Counted from the stretch's first letter, positions 10,827-21,744 are shown. The stretch is 64,000 nucleotides of DNA from Cepaea nemoralis (GCA_014155875.1 JACEFZ010018155.1:62001-126000), one strand, 5' to 3'. Numbers and translations: made by a program. Notes: generated by a model not told the origin, from the letters alone.

Positions 10827-11464
10827 GTCGACACAGCCTGAAATGTGTACCAGGAAATGTTGTGGGAAATAAAGGTGTAAACGGGTTATTATGGTATAGT
10901 GTTGTGCTGTATGTTGTACCGCTGTACCAGCAAATGTTTGCCTGTCGGCCTAGTTGTCATGAACAAGAAGAAGAAGACAAACAAGAAGAAGAAGAACAAC
11001 AACAACAACAAGAACAAGAACAAGAAGAACAAGAACAAGAACGAAGATAATATTCTTGCTCTCTTTCTCAGAAACAAAAACACACACATACGATAAAAGT
11101 AAGACGACATCAATCGAGCCTTATTTGGCTAATCCTACTGAATGCTTATTGTTAGCATACACTGAGGCTGAATAGGCCATAGTTTGTTCTATACATTTGT
11201 ATTGGAATAGTCACTGCGTCTTTGTCATGATTTATTGCCTCGTGTTCACTGAGGTTCACAGAAATGGAAGAAGATAATGGCGAATGTGTCGATACGAAAC
11301 GACTACGAGTACAGCGGTTCTAAAACTGTTTCTCTCAAGGTGTCCTTATGTTTGAAACAATTACTGAGAATCGCGATGAGTTGTCATTCCCCTGAAGGTT
11401 GACAAGCAATATAGCCTAATACATATTTTTTTGGAGGTGCTTCCTGGACATCCAGTCATGTGGC
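10827..11464. other. Low-complexity stretch and unassigned sequence
   Basis: An A-rich (AAG)/(AAC) tract occupies about 10960-11050. The remainder has no recognisable gene or transposon signature. Confidence 0.5.
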
Positions 11465-11705
11465 GAATGGGTTACGGACGTAATTCGTAATCTAGCATAG
11501 CGCGTTCGAAACACAGAAACGGACGGTTGGGAAGTAGACCGACTTGCACCGGTCCGGTATTTCATAAAATAGTATGAGTGCCAGTAGTTCAGAAAGAAAT
11601 TTCAAGCTACTGAACGTACACTTGTCAAGAAATCACAAAGAGTCGGGAAATGCTGGTATTGACTAGGACGTCCTGTAAAGGATGTGCAACAGAGTTTTTG
11701 AATCT
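11465..11705 (+). mobile_element. SINE family B copy with tRNA-like head
   Basis: In plus orientation it starts with a tRNA-like head (A-box-like gtggcgaatggg, B-box-like gcgttcgaaacac). It continues into the family B body, read in reverse relative to other copies, and ends in the aggacgtcctgtaaaggatg motif. Confidence 0.7.
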
Positions 11706-11814
11706 TTGTCGTGGACCAAATTGTCCATAGTCTACATATGCCCATTGAAAAAAAACAAACAAACAAATAAACAAACAAATTCACAAAATATCTTAATACG
11801 AATAGGTAATGATT

Positions 11815-12095
11815 GAGTTGAGTTGAGTTGAGCTAAGAACCGATACACTGCACTCGTGGCATTTCCCACAAGCTCTCCGTATCCTCGTTAAACAGCCAGC
11901 GAAGAGTCATACTGCTAATCCGTAATCGTGCTTGCTTGCGTTCGCTGGCTGTGAACTCCAGCGCGAAGTCCTGTACCTGTATGTCGGATGGGGACATCCT
12001 GCTGTCCAACATCAGTGTGATGTCATACAGGACCTGAGGTTTGCGTGAGAGATCTGTCCTAGAACACTCGCCCCATCGTGCGCATGCCATCAGCT
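11815..12095 (-). mobile_element. Repeat D copy with open reading remnant
   Basis: On the minus strand it reads RKPQVLYDITLMLDSRM, SDIQVQDFALEF and SSMTLRWLFNEDTE. These are motifs that recur at 25500-25640, 46530-46622 and 49590-49793. Repeat D spreads by retroposition, judged by target duplications at 25296/25644. Whether its open stretch was coding, perhaps a LINE tail, is uncertain. Confidence 0.55.
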
Positions 12096-12214
12096 GAGTT
12101 CCCTATCAACTTCTGTGGGTATATGATGCCAGCCTCCATATTTTATAGATGAACTGATTCAGTGCCAAACAAAAATGAAGGTTTTGAACCAAACATGGCG
12201 CACAATCAAATGTT

Positions 12215-12475
12215 AAAAGTTGGTTGCATATCATTTACAGGACGTCGCAGTCAACTAACTACATATTTGTTTCCTTTAGCTGTTTGTGATCTCTTGGCAA
12301 GTTTACGTTCAGTAGTTTGCCATTGCTTTCTGAACGACCGGCAACCACGCCATTTTATATAAAAACTCAACGTAAGGCGGTCTGTTGCCAAATCGCCCGC
12401 TGCTGTGTTTCGAACGCGGTATGCGGGATTACCAACTGCGCCCCTAACAATCTTCGCCACGAAACCGGCACAATC
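12215..12475 (-). mobile_element. SINE family B copy
   Basis: The full body is present (gttgcatatcatttacagga, then the gatctcttggcaagttta and tagtttgccattgctttctg segments). The minus-strand head has an A-box-like TGGCGAAG and a B-box-like GTTCGAAAC, so it is tRNA-derived. Confidence 0.75.
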
Positions 12476-12773
12476 AAATGAAGACGTAAAATAATGTAAA
12501 TGGTTGTTCGCTTCGCATTAAAATTACAGAAGATACCACGAAGCAAAACATATAACACGATGACTCTAGTATGGCGATATATCGTCCTTCTGTCTATATG
12601 GGAGGTCCCATTAAGCGATATATTATCCTTCAGCACTGCAGCAGTTAATCGACAGTCTGTGTATGGCGTGGCCAACATCACATCAGCAGCCTATACTCCC
12701 CAGAACTTGTCCTGATGTCCATTTTAGATTGAGATGACCTGAGAGTCCATGTGAAATTAAAAAAAAACAAAAA

Positions 12774-12990
12774 CAATCCAAGCCTGGAGAGTGATTCGAA
12801 CACACGGCCACCGGGTCGGTAGGTAAGCCTGCCAGCCACTGCCTACCATGACTTCCATATATGACACTCATCATCATTATCATTGTGTGCCATGCCGGTA
12901 CATGTGGGCGGTCACGTTTCGCCATCTCACACGTCAAGACATCCAGGTATTTACTTCTCGCATTCCCCTTGTTCTTGCCCCCTCAATCGT
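12774..12990 (-). mobile_element. tRNA-like SINE head followed by LINE family 1 tail
   Basis: Positions 12774-12858 contain, on the minus strand, a tRNA-like sequence with GTGTTCGAATCAC as a B box. From 12862 the family 1 LINE terminal segment follows on the minus strand, with an imperfect (ATC)n tail at its plus-strand left end. Confidence 0.45.
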
Positions 12991-13016
12991 GACAGATGTC
13001 ATATGATACTTTTTTG

Positions 13017-13250
13017 TTTGTTGCATATCCTGTTTACAGGACATCGCTGTCAACTTCAGCATTTTACTGCTGTTGTTGATGTCTTGGCAAGTTTTACGTT
13101 TAGTAGTTTGCCATTGCTTTCTGAACGACCGGCTCCTATACCAACATGTTAAAACCCAACGCGACGCGGTCTACTGCCAAATCGATCGCAGCTTTGTTTC
13201 GAACGCAGGTAAGCGGGCTTAGAATCGCGTCGGCAAGCCCTTATCCACGG
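13017..13250 (-). mobile_element. SINE family B copy
   Basis: The body motif atcctgtttacaggacatcg and the tagtttgccattgctttctg segment are present, followed by a head with tttcgaacgcagg. Confidence 0.7.
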
Positions 13251-13267
13251 AGATCATATGGCACTCT

Positions 13268-13505
13268 TTTTGCATATCCCTTACAGGACGTTGCAATCAA
13301 GATCAGCATTTTTTCAACTGCTGTTGATGCACTAGGCAAGATTACACTCAGTAGTTTGCCATTGCTTTCTGAGCGACTGGCTCACATACCCCGTAAGTTA
13401 CCGATGCGATTCGAACCACTGCTGATTCTCACCGTCATCACGTTACCGACGAGAGTATACGAGATTATGGAGAAAAGTCATAACCTCTAAGCCACGATGC
13501 CGGCC
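13268..13505 (-). mobile_element. SINE family B copy, second of a pair
   Basis: A second B body in the same orientation lies directly after the previous one (atcccttacaggacgttg, then the tagtttgccattgctttctg segment). Its head has gcgattcgaacc. Confidence 0.65.
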
Positions 13506-13815
13506 ATATGATACTAAACAACATTAATTCAGAGATTCAGCGGCGCATGTTCCCTCCCATTCTGAAATCGATAAATAGCTTATTTGATATTCACTCTTGT
13601 GTCGTTCCCCTGTTTATCTTGAAAAGAAAGCTAATTATGCTGTGTTGGTAGGTGTGTATATATGTGACATGTGTACCTTTCAAACAATGCATCCGAATTC
13701 AGCACCACATTTTCCAATCCGTTTTGATTCACATCAGGGTCCGCCCAGGACCAGACTGTATTAAGTAATAGTAAGTTAAGGACCGCCTTCCATGCTTTGT
13801 GACGTGTTTGGGTAT

Positions 13816-13900
<85 letters not shown>

Positions 13901-13902
13901 AG
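13816..13902. repeat. (ATC)n microsatellite, tail of a minus-strand LINE
   Basis: There are about 29 uninterrupted ATC triplets. They join exactly to the 3-prime end of the LINE remnant at 13903-14985 and therefore represent its (GAT)n tail. Confidence 0.9.
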
Positions 13903-14985
13903 TGTCATGCCGACAGGCGTGGGCAGTCATGGTTCGCCATCTCACACGGTCACCAGTCTCGAATCAGGTCTTTGTTCTTTGCCCGACCATGCCATGCTGC
14001 CAAACCATCAAGATATTTGTCCCTTTGTCTTTCCCTGGCTCCCTTCCCATCAAGCTTTCCAGTTGTCACTAAACCTTTAAGTTATTTTCTCCTCACAACA
14101 TGTCCAAAGAATTTTCACTGTCTACGTCTAATTTCTCCAGTCAATCTCAATTTTTCATTTGTCTCTTGAAGGGCTGTCTCATTTGATTTTCTGTCCGTCC
14201 TTGGTATTCATTGACTGTTCCCCCCGAAACCAAATGTTCACCGCCACAAGATATTTCTCAATTTGTCTGTTAATTGTCCATATTTCACATGCATACAGTA
14301 ATACGGGTTCTATATAGCACTTCAACACTTTTTCTCACTTCAATTGACAACTGTTGATAAGTTTGTTTTCCATTTTGCAGAAGTCCACCTTTGCCATGGC
14401 AATTCTTTATCTACTCTCTGCAAGGCATCTTCCATAAGATGTTACAACTGTTCCGAGATAGTTATACTGATTCACTTGTTTAAGAATATTTCTATTCTAT
14501 TGGATGTTACAATCTGGTATTTCTTTTCTTTTCTTTTTGGAGACGACCATGATATCTGTTTTCGTACATTTCAATTGCAAACATAGTTTCTCACTATGTA
14601 TGATAACTTCATCTCCCAAATGTTGTCAGCAATCAATACTGTATCATCCACATAACTTATAGTTATATTATTGGTGTTTTGTCTTCCGATTGCAACCCCT
14701 TTCCTATTCTCGAAATTTCTCATAATATTTTTACTATAAAGGGGAAAAGCAACTTGGAGATATTACACATCTCTGTTGCACACATCTCCTGATAGATTGG
14801 AAGTTATTCACTCGACTATTAATTTTTATGGCAGCTGCCTGTTTCCAGTAGATGTTCTTTTCTTTATAATTGTAAGATCTTACCCTTCCAATTGGAGGTC
14901 TGGATATTTATAGCATGTTCACCATGTCAGTATGTCTTTCGCTATCGAAGGCTTTCATGTTGGATATACAGTCAAAGTGAAGGGT
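13903..14985 (-). pseudogene. LINE family 1 reverse transcriptase remnant
   Basis: The minus strand carries degraded RT blocks in order: RCVISPS, the catalytic YVDDTVLIAD, a KTDIMVVSKKK-like segment, a YNYLGTVVTS-like segment, an EPVLLYACEIW-like segment and the family 1 terminal segment. Many frameshifts and stops are present. This is the longest family 1 copy in the window. Confidence 0.8.
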
Positions 14986-15093
14986 CCCTGTTCTCGGCAT
15001 GATGCGTGTTGGGTATATGGTGCGAGACCCACATTTTATACCAGTTGACACTCGGTGGTGATGTGGTCCATATCACACTAGCTGCCTTGACTT

Positions 15094-15641
15094 CACAGGT
15101 ATGCTTCGTGCAGATATACTTGCTTCACAGGTATGCGTCGTGCAGATAGGCACGCTTCACGGGTATGCTTCGTGCAGATATACTTGCTTCACAGGTATGC
15201 GTCGTGCAGATAGGCATTCTTCACAGGTATGCTTCGTGCAGACAGACACGCTTCACAGGTACGCTTCGTGCAGACAGACACGCTTCACAGGTACGCTTCG
15301 TGCAGACAGACACGCTTCACAGGTACGCTTCATGCAGACAGACACGCTTCACAGGTACGCTTCGTGCAGACAGACACGCTTCACAGGTATGCTTCGTGCA
15401 GACAGACACGCTTCACAGGTATGCTTCGTGCAGACAGACACGCTTCACAGGTACGCTTCGTGCAGGTAGACACGCTTCACGGTATGCTTCGTGCAGATAG
15501 ACACGCTTCACAGGTACGCTTCGTGCAGACAGACACGCTTCACAGGTATGCTTCGTGCAGACAGACACGCTTCACAGGTATGCTTCATGCAGGTAGACAC
15601 GCTTCACGGTATGCTTCGTGCAGATAGACACGCTTCACATG
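15094..15641. repeat. Minisatellite, 32-bp unit, about 17 copies
   Basis: The unit runs from cacaggtaygcttcrtgcag to a 12-base end (acagacacgctt). The left end has diverged units (gatatacttg, gataggcac). The right end runs directly into LINE RT sequence at 15655. Confidence 0.95.
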
Positions 15642-15654
15642 TATGCTTCAGGCA

Positions 15655-16635
15655 GAAACGCATGCTTTAATTAAACATGTCAAAGATAGGGAATCAGACC
15701 CTTTCCAAATAACATCTGGCTTGAAACAGGGTGATGCACTATCGCCGCTACTCTTCAATCTGGCTCTAGAGAAAGTTGTAAGGAAGATAAAGGAGGAATG
15801 TGATATTGGAGGAACATCCAAGCTGCTTGGTTATGCAGATGATATAGATATTATAGGGGAAAATGAACAAAAGACATTGGAAATATTGACTCACTTAAAA
15901 AATAAAGCCCAACAGATGGGGCTGGTTATCAACCAAGATAAGACAGAATATATGGTAATTTCAAGAGAAGGAATGGCTAAAAACTCTGGCCACATACAAA
16001 TAGATAATATGACCATTAAAAGAACGGAAACATACAAATACCTGGGTACAATCTTCAATTGCTCCAACATCATAAGGGAAGAAATACAAACTAGAATCAA
16101 TTCTGGAAATAAGATATACTATGCACTACAACATCTACTAAAATCAAAGGCGCTATCTCGTAACACCAAAATCACAATATACAAAACACTGATCAGACCA
16201 GTTGTGCTGTATGGCTCTGAAACCTGGAGTACAACGAAAGGAGACGAAGCCTTGTTACAAACCTTTGAGAACAAAGTTTTAAGACGCATCTTTGGACCCA
16301 TTAGGGATACACAAAGTGGAGAGTGGAAAAGAAGAAGCAACAAAGGCATTTACGACCTGTTTAAGTCCCCGCTAATCACTGGTATCATGAAGGCTAATAG
16401 ACTGCAATGGCTGGGGCATATAGAAAGAATGGAAGATAATAGGGAAACAAAACTCGCTTACACTCAGGAAATAAATGACCGTAGACCCCCAGGTAGACCA
16501 AGAAGACGATAGAGAGATAATATACATACAGACCTACAAGCACTTGGAATCAACGACTGGCAAGAGAAGGTCAACCAGAGAGACGAATGGAGACGGATTG
16601 TATCTGCAGCAAAGAACCTCATTGGCTCGGAACGC
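15655..16635 (+). pseudogene. LINE family 2 RT domain, 5-prime truncated, one nonsense codon
   Basis: The open frame to 16512 encodes the RT palm and thumb: FQITSGLKQGDALSPLLFNL, catalytic YADDIDIIG, a YKYLGTIFN motif, VLYGSETWST and LQWLGHIERMEDN, then GRPRRR. A TAG at 16510-16512 replaces the Trp codon seen in the copy at 20530-20696. Beyond it the frame continues RDNIHTDLQALGINDWQEKV and ends before the (GAA)n tail. The upstream part is replaced by the 32-bp minisatellite. Confidence 0.88.
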
Positions 16636-16636
16636 T

Positions 16637-16721
16637 GAAGAAGAAGAAGAAGAAGAAGAAGAAGAAGAAGAAGAAGAAGAAGAAGAAGAAGAAGAAGAAG
16701 AAGAAGAAGAAGAAGAAAGAT
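16637..16721. repeat. (GAA)n microsatellite, tail of LINE family 2
   Basis: About 28 GAA/AAG triplets start exactly at the LINE stop codon (GAACGCTGA). The 20530-20720 copy has the same junction with a shorter run, so the triplet run is the element's own 3-prime tail. Confidence 0.92.
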
Positions 16722-16754
16722 AGGGAATGTGCGTTGAATCTTTTCCAAAAGTTA

Positions 16755-16860
16755 TGCAAGTATGTTGGGAAACGAGCAGGCGGACACATTGGCTAGATTT
16801 GCGCCGCTGGGTGGGGTACTGGTGCACGGTAATGCAGATGTGGCTGAGACATGCTACATG
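16755..16860 (+). pseudogene. LINE RNase H C-terminal fragment
   Basis: The plus-strand frame reads GNEQADTLARFAPLGGVLVH followed by a GNADVAET-like segment. This matches the sequence on both sides of the 51-bp minisatellite junction near 47075, so it shows the unamplified arrangement. Confidence 0.7.
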
Positions 16861-17046
16861 TCCCTTGCAGAACGTTGCGAACAATCCCAGTTTAGTTTTG
16901 TAGACCATTTTACGTTCAGCAGTTTGTCTTGGCTTTCTGAACAAAAAGTCAACGTCCAGCTGATAGGTGTTGGGAATGAACACACTGCCCCGCTATCAGC
17001 GAACATGACATTTAAAAGTGAGCACTCTTAACCTGTTGGCCACGCT
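16861..17046 (-). mobile_element. SINE family B copy, diverged
   Basis: It has the cagtttgtcttggctttctg segment and a tRNA-like end (aagtgagcactcttaacctg). Boundaries are approximate. Confidence 0.45.
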
Positions 17047-17057
17047 GTAAAGAGATA

Positions 17058-17861
17058 CAGGATGTATTTTTAATGACTGTGCAGTGTTTTAAAATATTGC
17101 CGGTCCAAGTTTTGTATTCACCCCCTGTAAAGTTCACGCAACATAATAGGTATCGCCTGTGTGTTGCCGGGGCCCATACAGGGGAGCAAAGAATAGTAAC
17201 ACTGTTGTCTACCATGCATGTCGTAAGAGGCGACTAAGGAGGCTATGGTTCCGTCGCCCTGCTACTGAGTGAGTGCGTGGCGCGACACTGTGAGCTGTGA
17301 ATTTCGCGTGGAATGCTTTTGCATCGGTCCGCGGTTGTTTTTAGCGTAGACTGCGTGTTCGGAACGATGGCGGCCGGCTGTTGCTGGATTGACTGGTTTG
17401 CCTTTTCGGTTCACGAGTACTTTTTTCAGGAGACTCGTGGGAGTCGCCGCTGGAGCTACGGAGTTCGTGCTTTGTGTGGCGCTTTCGGTGGGTCGTCCTG
17501 CGGAAAGAGACCGAGCCGTATGGGATAAAACCCGGGTCAATGAAGTCTTTTTGGTGACTGCCGTTTCCATCAACGATGAATTGTATTTTTCGTGGAGGAC
17601 TTTTGTGTTGGCATTCTGGCGGCGGCATTATGCACAGTGTACCTGTGCGGGCCGTTGGCTTGCAGACACTCCTGTCTATTCCATTGTTCACATAAGGCAG
17701 TGAGGAGCATTTTGTGTGATATTCACTGGCACAGGAACGGAGCAATATGGGGACGACCCGTTGCCGTGAAGTTGGAACCGCGACTAATTAACTGATAGGT
17801 AAATACAAAACTTGGACCGGCAATATTTTTAAACCACTGCAGTCATTAAAAATACACCCTG
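17058..17861. mobile_element. Terminal-inverted-repeat element with TA target duplication (mariner-type ends)
   Basis: The termini are about 64-bp inverted repeats (17058-17122 and 17799-17861), starting CAGGRTGTATTTTTAATGAC and ending near ttttgtatt. TA lies immediately outside both ends (17056-17057, 17862-17863). No transposase frame is present, so it is non-autonomous. The interior is unusually GC-rich and contains a fragment of SINE family A at 17428-17546. Superfamily assignment to Tc1/mariner rests on the TA target only. Confidence 0.8.
17428..17546 (+). mobile_element. SINE family A body fragment inside the TIR element
   Basis: The segment from caggagactcgtgggagtcg to gtcaatgaagtc matches the reverse complement of 21240-21350. 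The tRNA-like head is absent. The fragment is either a nested truncated insertion or captured cargo. Confidence 0.7.
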
Positions 17862-18189
17862 TATAATGTGTTCACACAAAGACTTCCTACCACCACATGC
17901 AATTGACAACGTACTTGCTAGTATAAACAATTAGTCCCCAGCATCGTCTGGCTGTGTTTTACTAGTAATACTAGATTAGTTTACGTTCAGTAGTTTAGCT
18001 TTTGCCTTGACGACATGTAGCCTGACTATAGAAGTCATGGCAGTAAGTAAAGCAATAACATGGCTCGAGACACAGACATTCACTCGGGTATGCTTCATTA
18101 GTGACTCAATGAGTATGCTCAGGAAGATATAAGAGTTGGGTTGGGTCCGAAGACAGTGGTTGGTGTCCCTGTGGCGGTCACGGCTGGCA

Positions 18190-18325
18190 AACATTAGTTT
18201 CAATTTCCTGCCAGGGCATGCGGATGTACAATGAAATGAACAGGATGACAGGCTTGCAGGTAAGGTTACTGTGGAGAGAGGACGAGCCAAGGACCAGGCT
18301 GATATACTAAATGCTCTACAGAAGT
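18190..18325 (+). pseudogene. LINE RNase H C-terminal fragment
   Basis: The frame reads LPGHADVQ, a stop, then NEQDDRLAGKVTVERGRAKD and a QADILNALQK-like segment, a recognisable RNase H end with linker. It is short and isolated. Confidence 0.65.
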
Positions 18326-18599
18326 AAGTCGTTCGCGAGAACCAAGCGATGACTGTGAATCTACAACCATGGCCAGACTGCGAGAACAGCAAGTTAAAAT
18401 AGGTGTGGCCAAACAAGAACACTACGCAGGAAGCCAAAGAAGAAAGACACCAACACAGAACCGGCGTCGTTAGCCGCTACACGCTGCGGGATTTGCTGAG
18501 GAGGGGATCCGAGCACTTATGGACTGAATGGTTCGATGTGCAATGAAGATAAGCTATCGACTAACCAACCAACCAACCCACCAACTAAGTCAGTTTACC

Positions 18600-18723
18600 A
18601 TAGTCGAGACAAGAACACAGAGCTGATCCACGACTCTGGTGATCGTGTTAGATGGTGAAACGTGACCACCCGTGCTTATCGGCAAGGCATATGATGAATG
18701 AAGTTCACCATTGCTTTCCGAGC

Positions 18724-18768
<45 letters not shown>

Positions 18769-18850
18769 GATGATGTGCCATGCCGGTAAGCGTGGGCGGT
18801 CATGTTTCGCCATCTAACACTATCACCAGAGTCGTGGATCAGCTCATAGC
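18600..18850. mobile_element. Two LINE family 1 tails facing a shared (ATC)n/(GAT)n tract
   Basis: A plus-strand tail (agctgatccacgactctggt through ggcaaggcatatgatga) is followed by an (ATC)n tract at 18723-18768. The start of a minus-strand tail (gccatgccggtaagcgtggg) follows the tract. Confidence 0.6.
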
Positions 18851-19420
18851 ATATGGTATATAGTATATTATTTGAAATACCCAAAGAGAAACACGTGATT
18901 ATTTAATATCCTGAAAGTTAACGCAATTAAAATTAAACATCTAACTATACTTTATATTTGGAACCTTTCCCTCCTGCCAGATGGACACTTAAGCAGACGG
19001 CTACTGGTTCATTAGTTAATAGTATTGGGACTCTTCGCTGGATTATGAAGATGAGGACGGATCACAAAAGGGAATATCCCGAGTGCTGTAATGTCTGTTG
19101 TTGACGCAACACAACTTAACATAACTCAACCATATCCTCAACGTGTACGCAACAATACTTCATGCTGGCTCTGCATGTTTGCTGGCTAAGATGGCGGCAC
19201 CCAGCACTGTTTTCGTTTAGTTGACTCATTTTGTGGAATCAACGGTGGCACAGTTAACTAATGAATGTTGCATGGTTGATTATCAGCACAAGAAAGATAA
19301 TGCAACGATTTGCTGTAAAAGAATCATACACTTCATAATTTGAATGGAGAAGATGATCATAAGTTAGATGGGTTTTTTTTGGACATGTATTGTTGTATCG
19401 TATCTGTATTGTAAATAATA
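18851..19420. other. Mostly unassigned; repeat D trace near 19020-19110
   Basis: Positions 19020-19110 resemble the ctcttcgctggattatgaag part of repeat D on the plus strand. The remainder shows no recognisable feature. Confidence 0.35.
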
Positions 19421-20490
19421 GGGTGAACCATCAGATTTTTAAATTTGAGTATTTTCTAATGGGACCACCACCAAAAGATAGGCCTTGAGAAACCGAATCT
19501 AATGGTACCAAGATGATGCATGTATGTCAATTAGAAGCGAAGATATGCAACTTTAAGTGTCGTGGTCATTAACGCAGAAATTGACACAAAAGATCTCTTC
19601 TGCCCATCTTTTTTTCGTGTCCGAACCACGGTCATAGCAAAAGTTATCAAAACTAGAGTAGTTTGTTTATTTTTAAACGAACATCCTAGCAACCATACAC
19701 GAACATCCTAGCAACCATACATCATTGCGATCGGTGTAGCGAAGCCTAACCGCTCATGTCATCTATTTTTACATATGATGCAACATTATCTAATTAGCAT
19801 ATAAAAATGGCCGCCAATTAGTTATTATATTAATTAATTACCAAGTGCATTCTTTATATTATGTTTAAACCCTGGCACGTAATATATTGTATTATGCGGA
19901 ATGATGCTACGCACATAATGGATTAATTCCTGTTTAGATAGTATGCAACATTATCTAATTAGCATATAAAAATGGCCGCCAATTAGTTATTATATTAATT
20001 AATTACCAAGTGCATTCTTTATATTATGTTTAAACCCTGGCACGTAATATATTGTATTATGCGGAATGATGCTACGCACATAATGGGTTAATTCCTGTTT
20101 AGATAGGATGCAACATTATCTAATTAGCATATAAAAATGGCCGCCAATTAGTTATTATATTAATTAATTACCAAGTGCATTCTTAATATTATGTTTAAAC
20201 TCTGGCACGTAATATATTGTATTATGCGGAATGATGCTACGCACATAATGGGTTAAATCCTATTTACATATGATGTAACATTATCTAATTAGCATATAAA
20301 AATGGCGCCAATTAGTTATTATATAAATTAATTTTTGCGTTAACAATCATGACACTCAAAGTTGCATATCTACGCTTCTAATTGACATACATGCATCATC
20401 TTGGTACCATTAGATCCGGTTTCTCAAGGCCTATCTTTTGGTGGTGGTCTCATTAGTAAATACTCACAATGAAAATCTGATGGGGCATGC
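19421..20490. mobile_element. Non-autonomous DNA transposon with about 160-bp inverted ends and TAATA target duplication
   Basis: Left (19421-19580) and right (20333-20490) ends are near-perfect inverted repeats. Shared stretches include accaccaccaaaagatagg, taccaagatgatgcatgtat and gatatgcaacttt. TAATA flanks both ends (19416-19420, 20491-20495). No protein frame is inside. The interior is AT-rich and built from 165-bp tandem repeats. The long inverted ends and internal tandem repeats recall foldback-type elements; superfamily is not assigned. Confidence 0.85.
19776..20330. repeat. 165-bp tandem repeat, about 3.3 copies, inside the TIR element
   Basis: The motif caacattatctaattagcat recurs at 19781, 19946, 20111 and, slightly changed, 20276, an exact 165-bp period. 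Units are almost identical, so amplification is recent. Confidence 0.95.
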
Positions 20491-20529
20491 TAATAGATTT
20501 TTAACAAATAAAAACTTTTGTTATTTTTG

Positions 20530-20720
20530 TAGATTGGCCGTAAATCACGAGGTAGACCAAGAAGACGGTGGAGAGCGAATATATGTACAGACCTACAAGC
20601 ACTTGGAATCAACGACTGGCAAGAGGAAGTCAACCAGAGAGACGAATGGAGACGGATTGTATCTACAGCAAAGAACCTCAATGGCTCGGAACGCTGAAGA
20701 AGAAGAAGAAGAGAAGAAGA
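20530..20720 (+). pseudogene. LINE family 2 C-terminal tail
   Basis: The frame reads GRPRRRWRANICTDLQALG, then INDWQEEVNQRDEWRRIV, and stops just before a short (GAA)n tail. It begins immediately right of the TIR element at 19421-20490. Confidence 0.85.
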
Positions 20721-20792
20721 AGATTGGCCAAGATATGAAAAATATTTGCAGAAAGAAATACAGAAAGACAGCATGATCGACCACAGTTGTAC

Positions 20793-21029
20793 TCACCATT
20801 TCTTGCTGCACCTCTTGTACTCACTGTTAAAGTTAGTACATGTATATCCCTCATTGATGTTCTTCCCTGGCTCATTTGTCTCCACAATGGTTTTGACTTT
20901 TCTTACCACATCAGGTACGGAACAACCACCCACAAAGAGCAGACAAGCAATGTAGCCTTTGGGGATAGGATATGCTTCTTCGAACGCAGACAGATGGGAT
21001 CTGAAATCATCACCAGTCCTTCTTGCCAT
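20793..21029 (-). other. Unassigned open frame or possible exon
   Basis: On the minus strand a 78-codon frame starts with an ATG at 21029 and has good amino-acid complexity (SHLSAFEEAYPIPKGYIACL, then FVGGCSVPDVVRKVKTIV). Two splice-like signals frame the region: a pyrimidine-rich ttttatatttag acceptor about 21050 and a GTGGTAAGA donor near 20910. I do not recognise the product. It could be a decayed transposon frame, an exon of an unknown minus-strand gene, or chance. Confidence 0.25.
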
Positions 21030-21204
21030 CGTTCAATAGTGCAATTCTAAATATAAAATAAAAATTAAATAAATTTACGTAAACAGTAAAATTATTGTAT
21101 ACATTCATAATGAGAGATTATATCTTAATTTATATGATGAGACATTTGTATAAAATGGATGTCTCCTGTGTGAATTTAAAATTTATGAGATAGTCTTAAA
21201 ATAT

Positions 21205-21450
21205 TAAATTAGGTCGCTTAAAGTCGCTTAAAAGTCGACTTCATTGCACCGGGTTTTATCCCATATGGCTCGGTCTCTTTCCATAGCACGGAAAGCGTCA
21301 CACAAAGCATGAACTCCGTAGCTTTTGGCGACGACCCACAGGAGTCTCCGAAACATTTAACTCGTAAACCGAAGGGTGCGGCCCGGAATCGAACCCACAA
21401 CCTTCGGAGCACGAGTCAAATGGCTAGACCACTTCGCCACAGAGACTCCC
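21205..21450 (-). mobile_element. SINE family A, intact tRNA-derived copy
   Basis: On the minus strand it begins with a tRNA-like head. Its A box TGGCGAAGTGG matches the eukaryotic consensus, and the B box GGTTCGATTCC lies at normal distance. The body ends near ttaaaagcgac-type sequence at about 21211. It serves as the reference for the interrupted copy at 3488-3549 plus 7924-8113 and for the fragment at 17428-17546. Confidence 0.85.
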
Positions 21451-21454
21451 AATC

Positions 21455-21715
21455 ATAAGTATGAAACATATGAAGAAAGGAAAAACGGCTGGGCCAGATG
21501 AAATCACAGTAGAAGAATTAGAAGTATTGGAAGAATTTGGGGTATTAAGTTTAACCGAAATGCTAAATGATATTTACAACAGTGGATATTTACCAAGTGA
21601 TATGGTAAAATCTGTATAGCAATAGTGTCACTAAGCTTCTATTTAGAATTATAATGAGAAGAACAAGAGCCATGAACGTCTACGCCAGCCGGCAAGGCAC
21701 TTGATGATGATGATG
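21455..21715 (+). pseudogene. LINE RT fragment and a family 1 tail
   Basis: Positions 21462-21618 encode KKGKTAGPDEITVEELEVL and SLTEMLNDIYNSGYLPSDMV, the fingers block of a LINE RT. From about 21665 a family 1 tail begins (gccatgaacgtctacgccag, then ggcaaggcacttgatgatga). The intervening RT core is deleted. Confidence 0.75.
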
Positions 21716-21744
21716 AAGTATGATTGATATGCGTGGTGTGCCAC

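Noticed and set aside
17341..17745. A 134-codon minus-strand frame in GC-rich sequence
   Set aside because: It lies entirely between the inverted repeats of the TIR element and overlaps a SINE A fragment, with no recognisable domain.
21375..21448. A tRNA gene on the minus strand
   Set aside because: The A and B boxes are good, but the sequence does not close into a cloverleaf acceptor stem and continues into a SINE body present elsewhere in the window.
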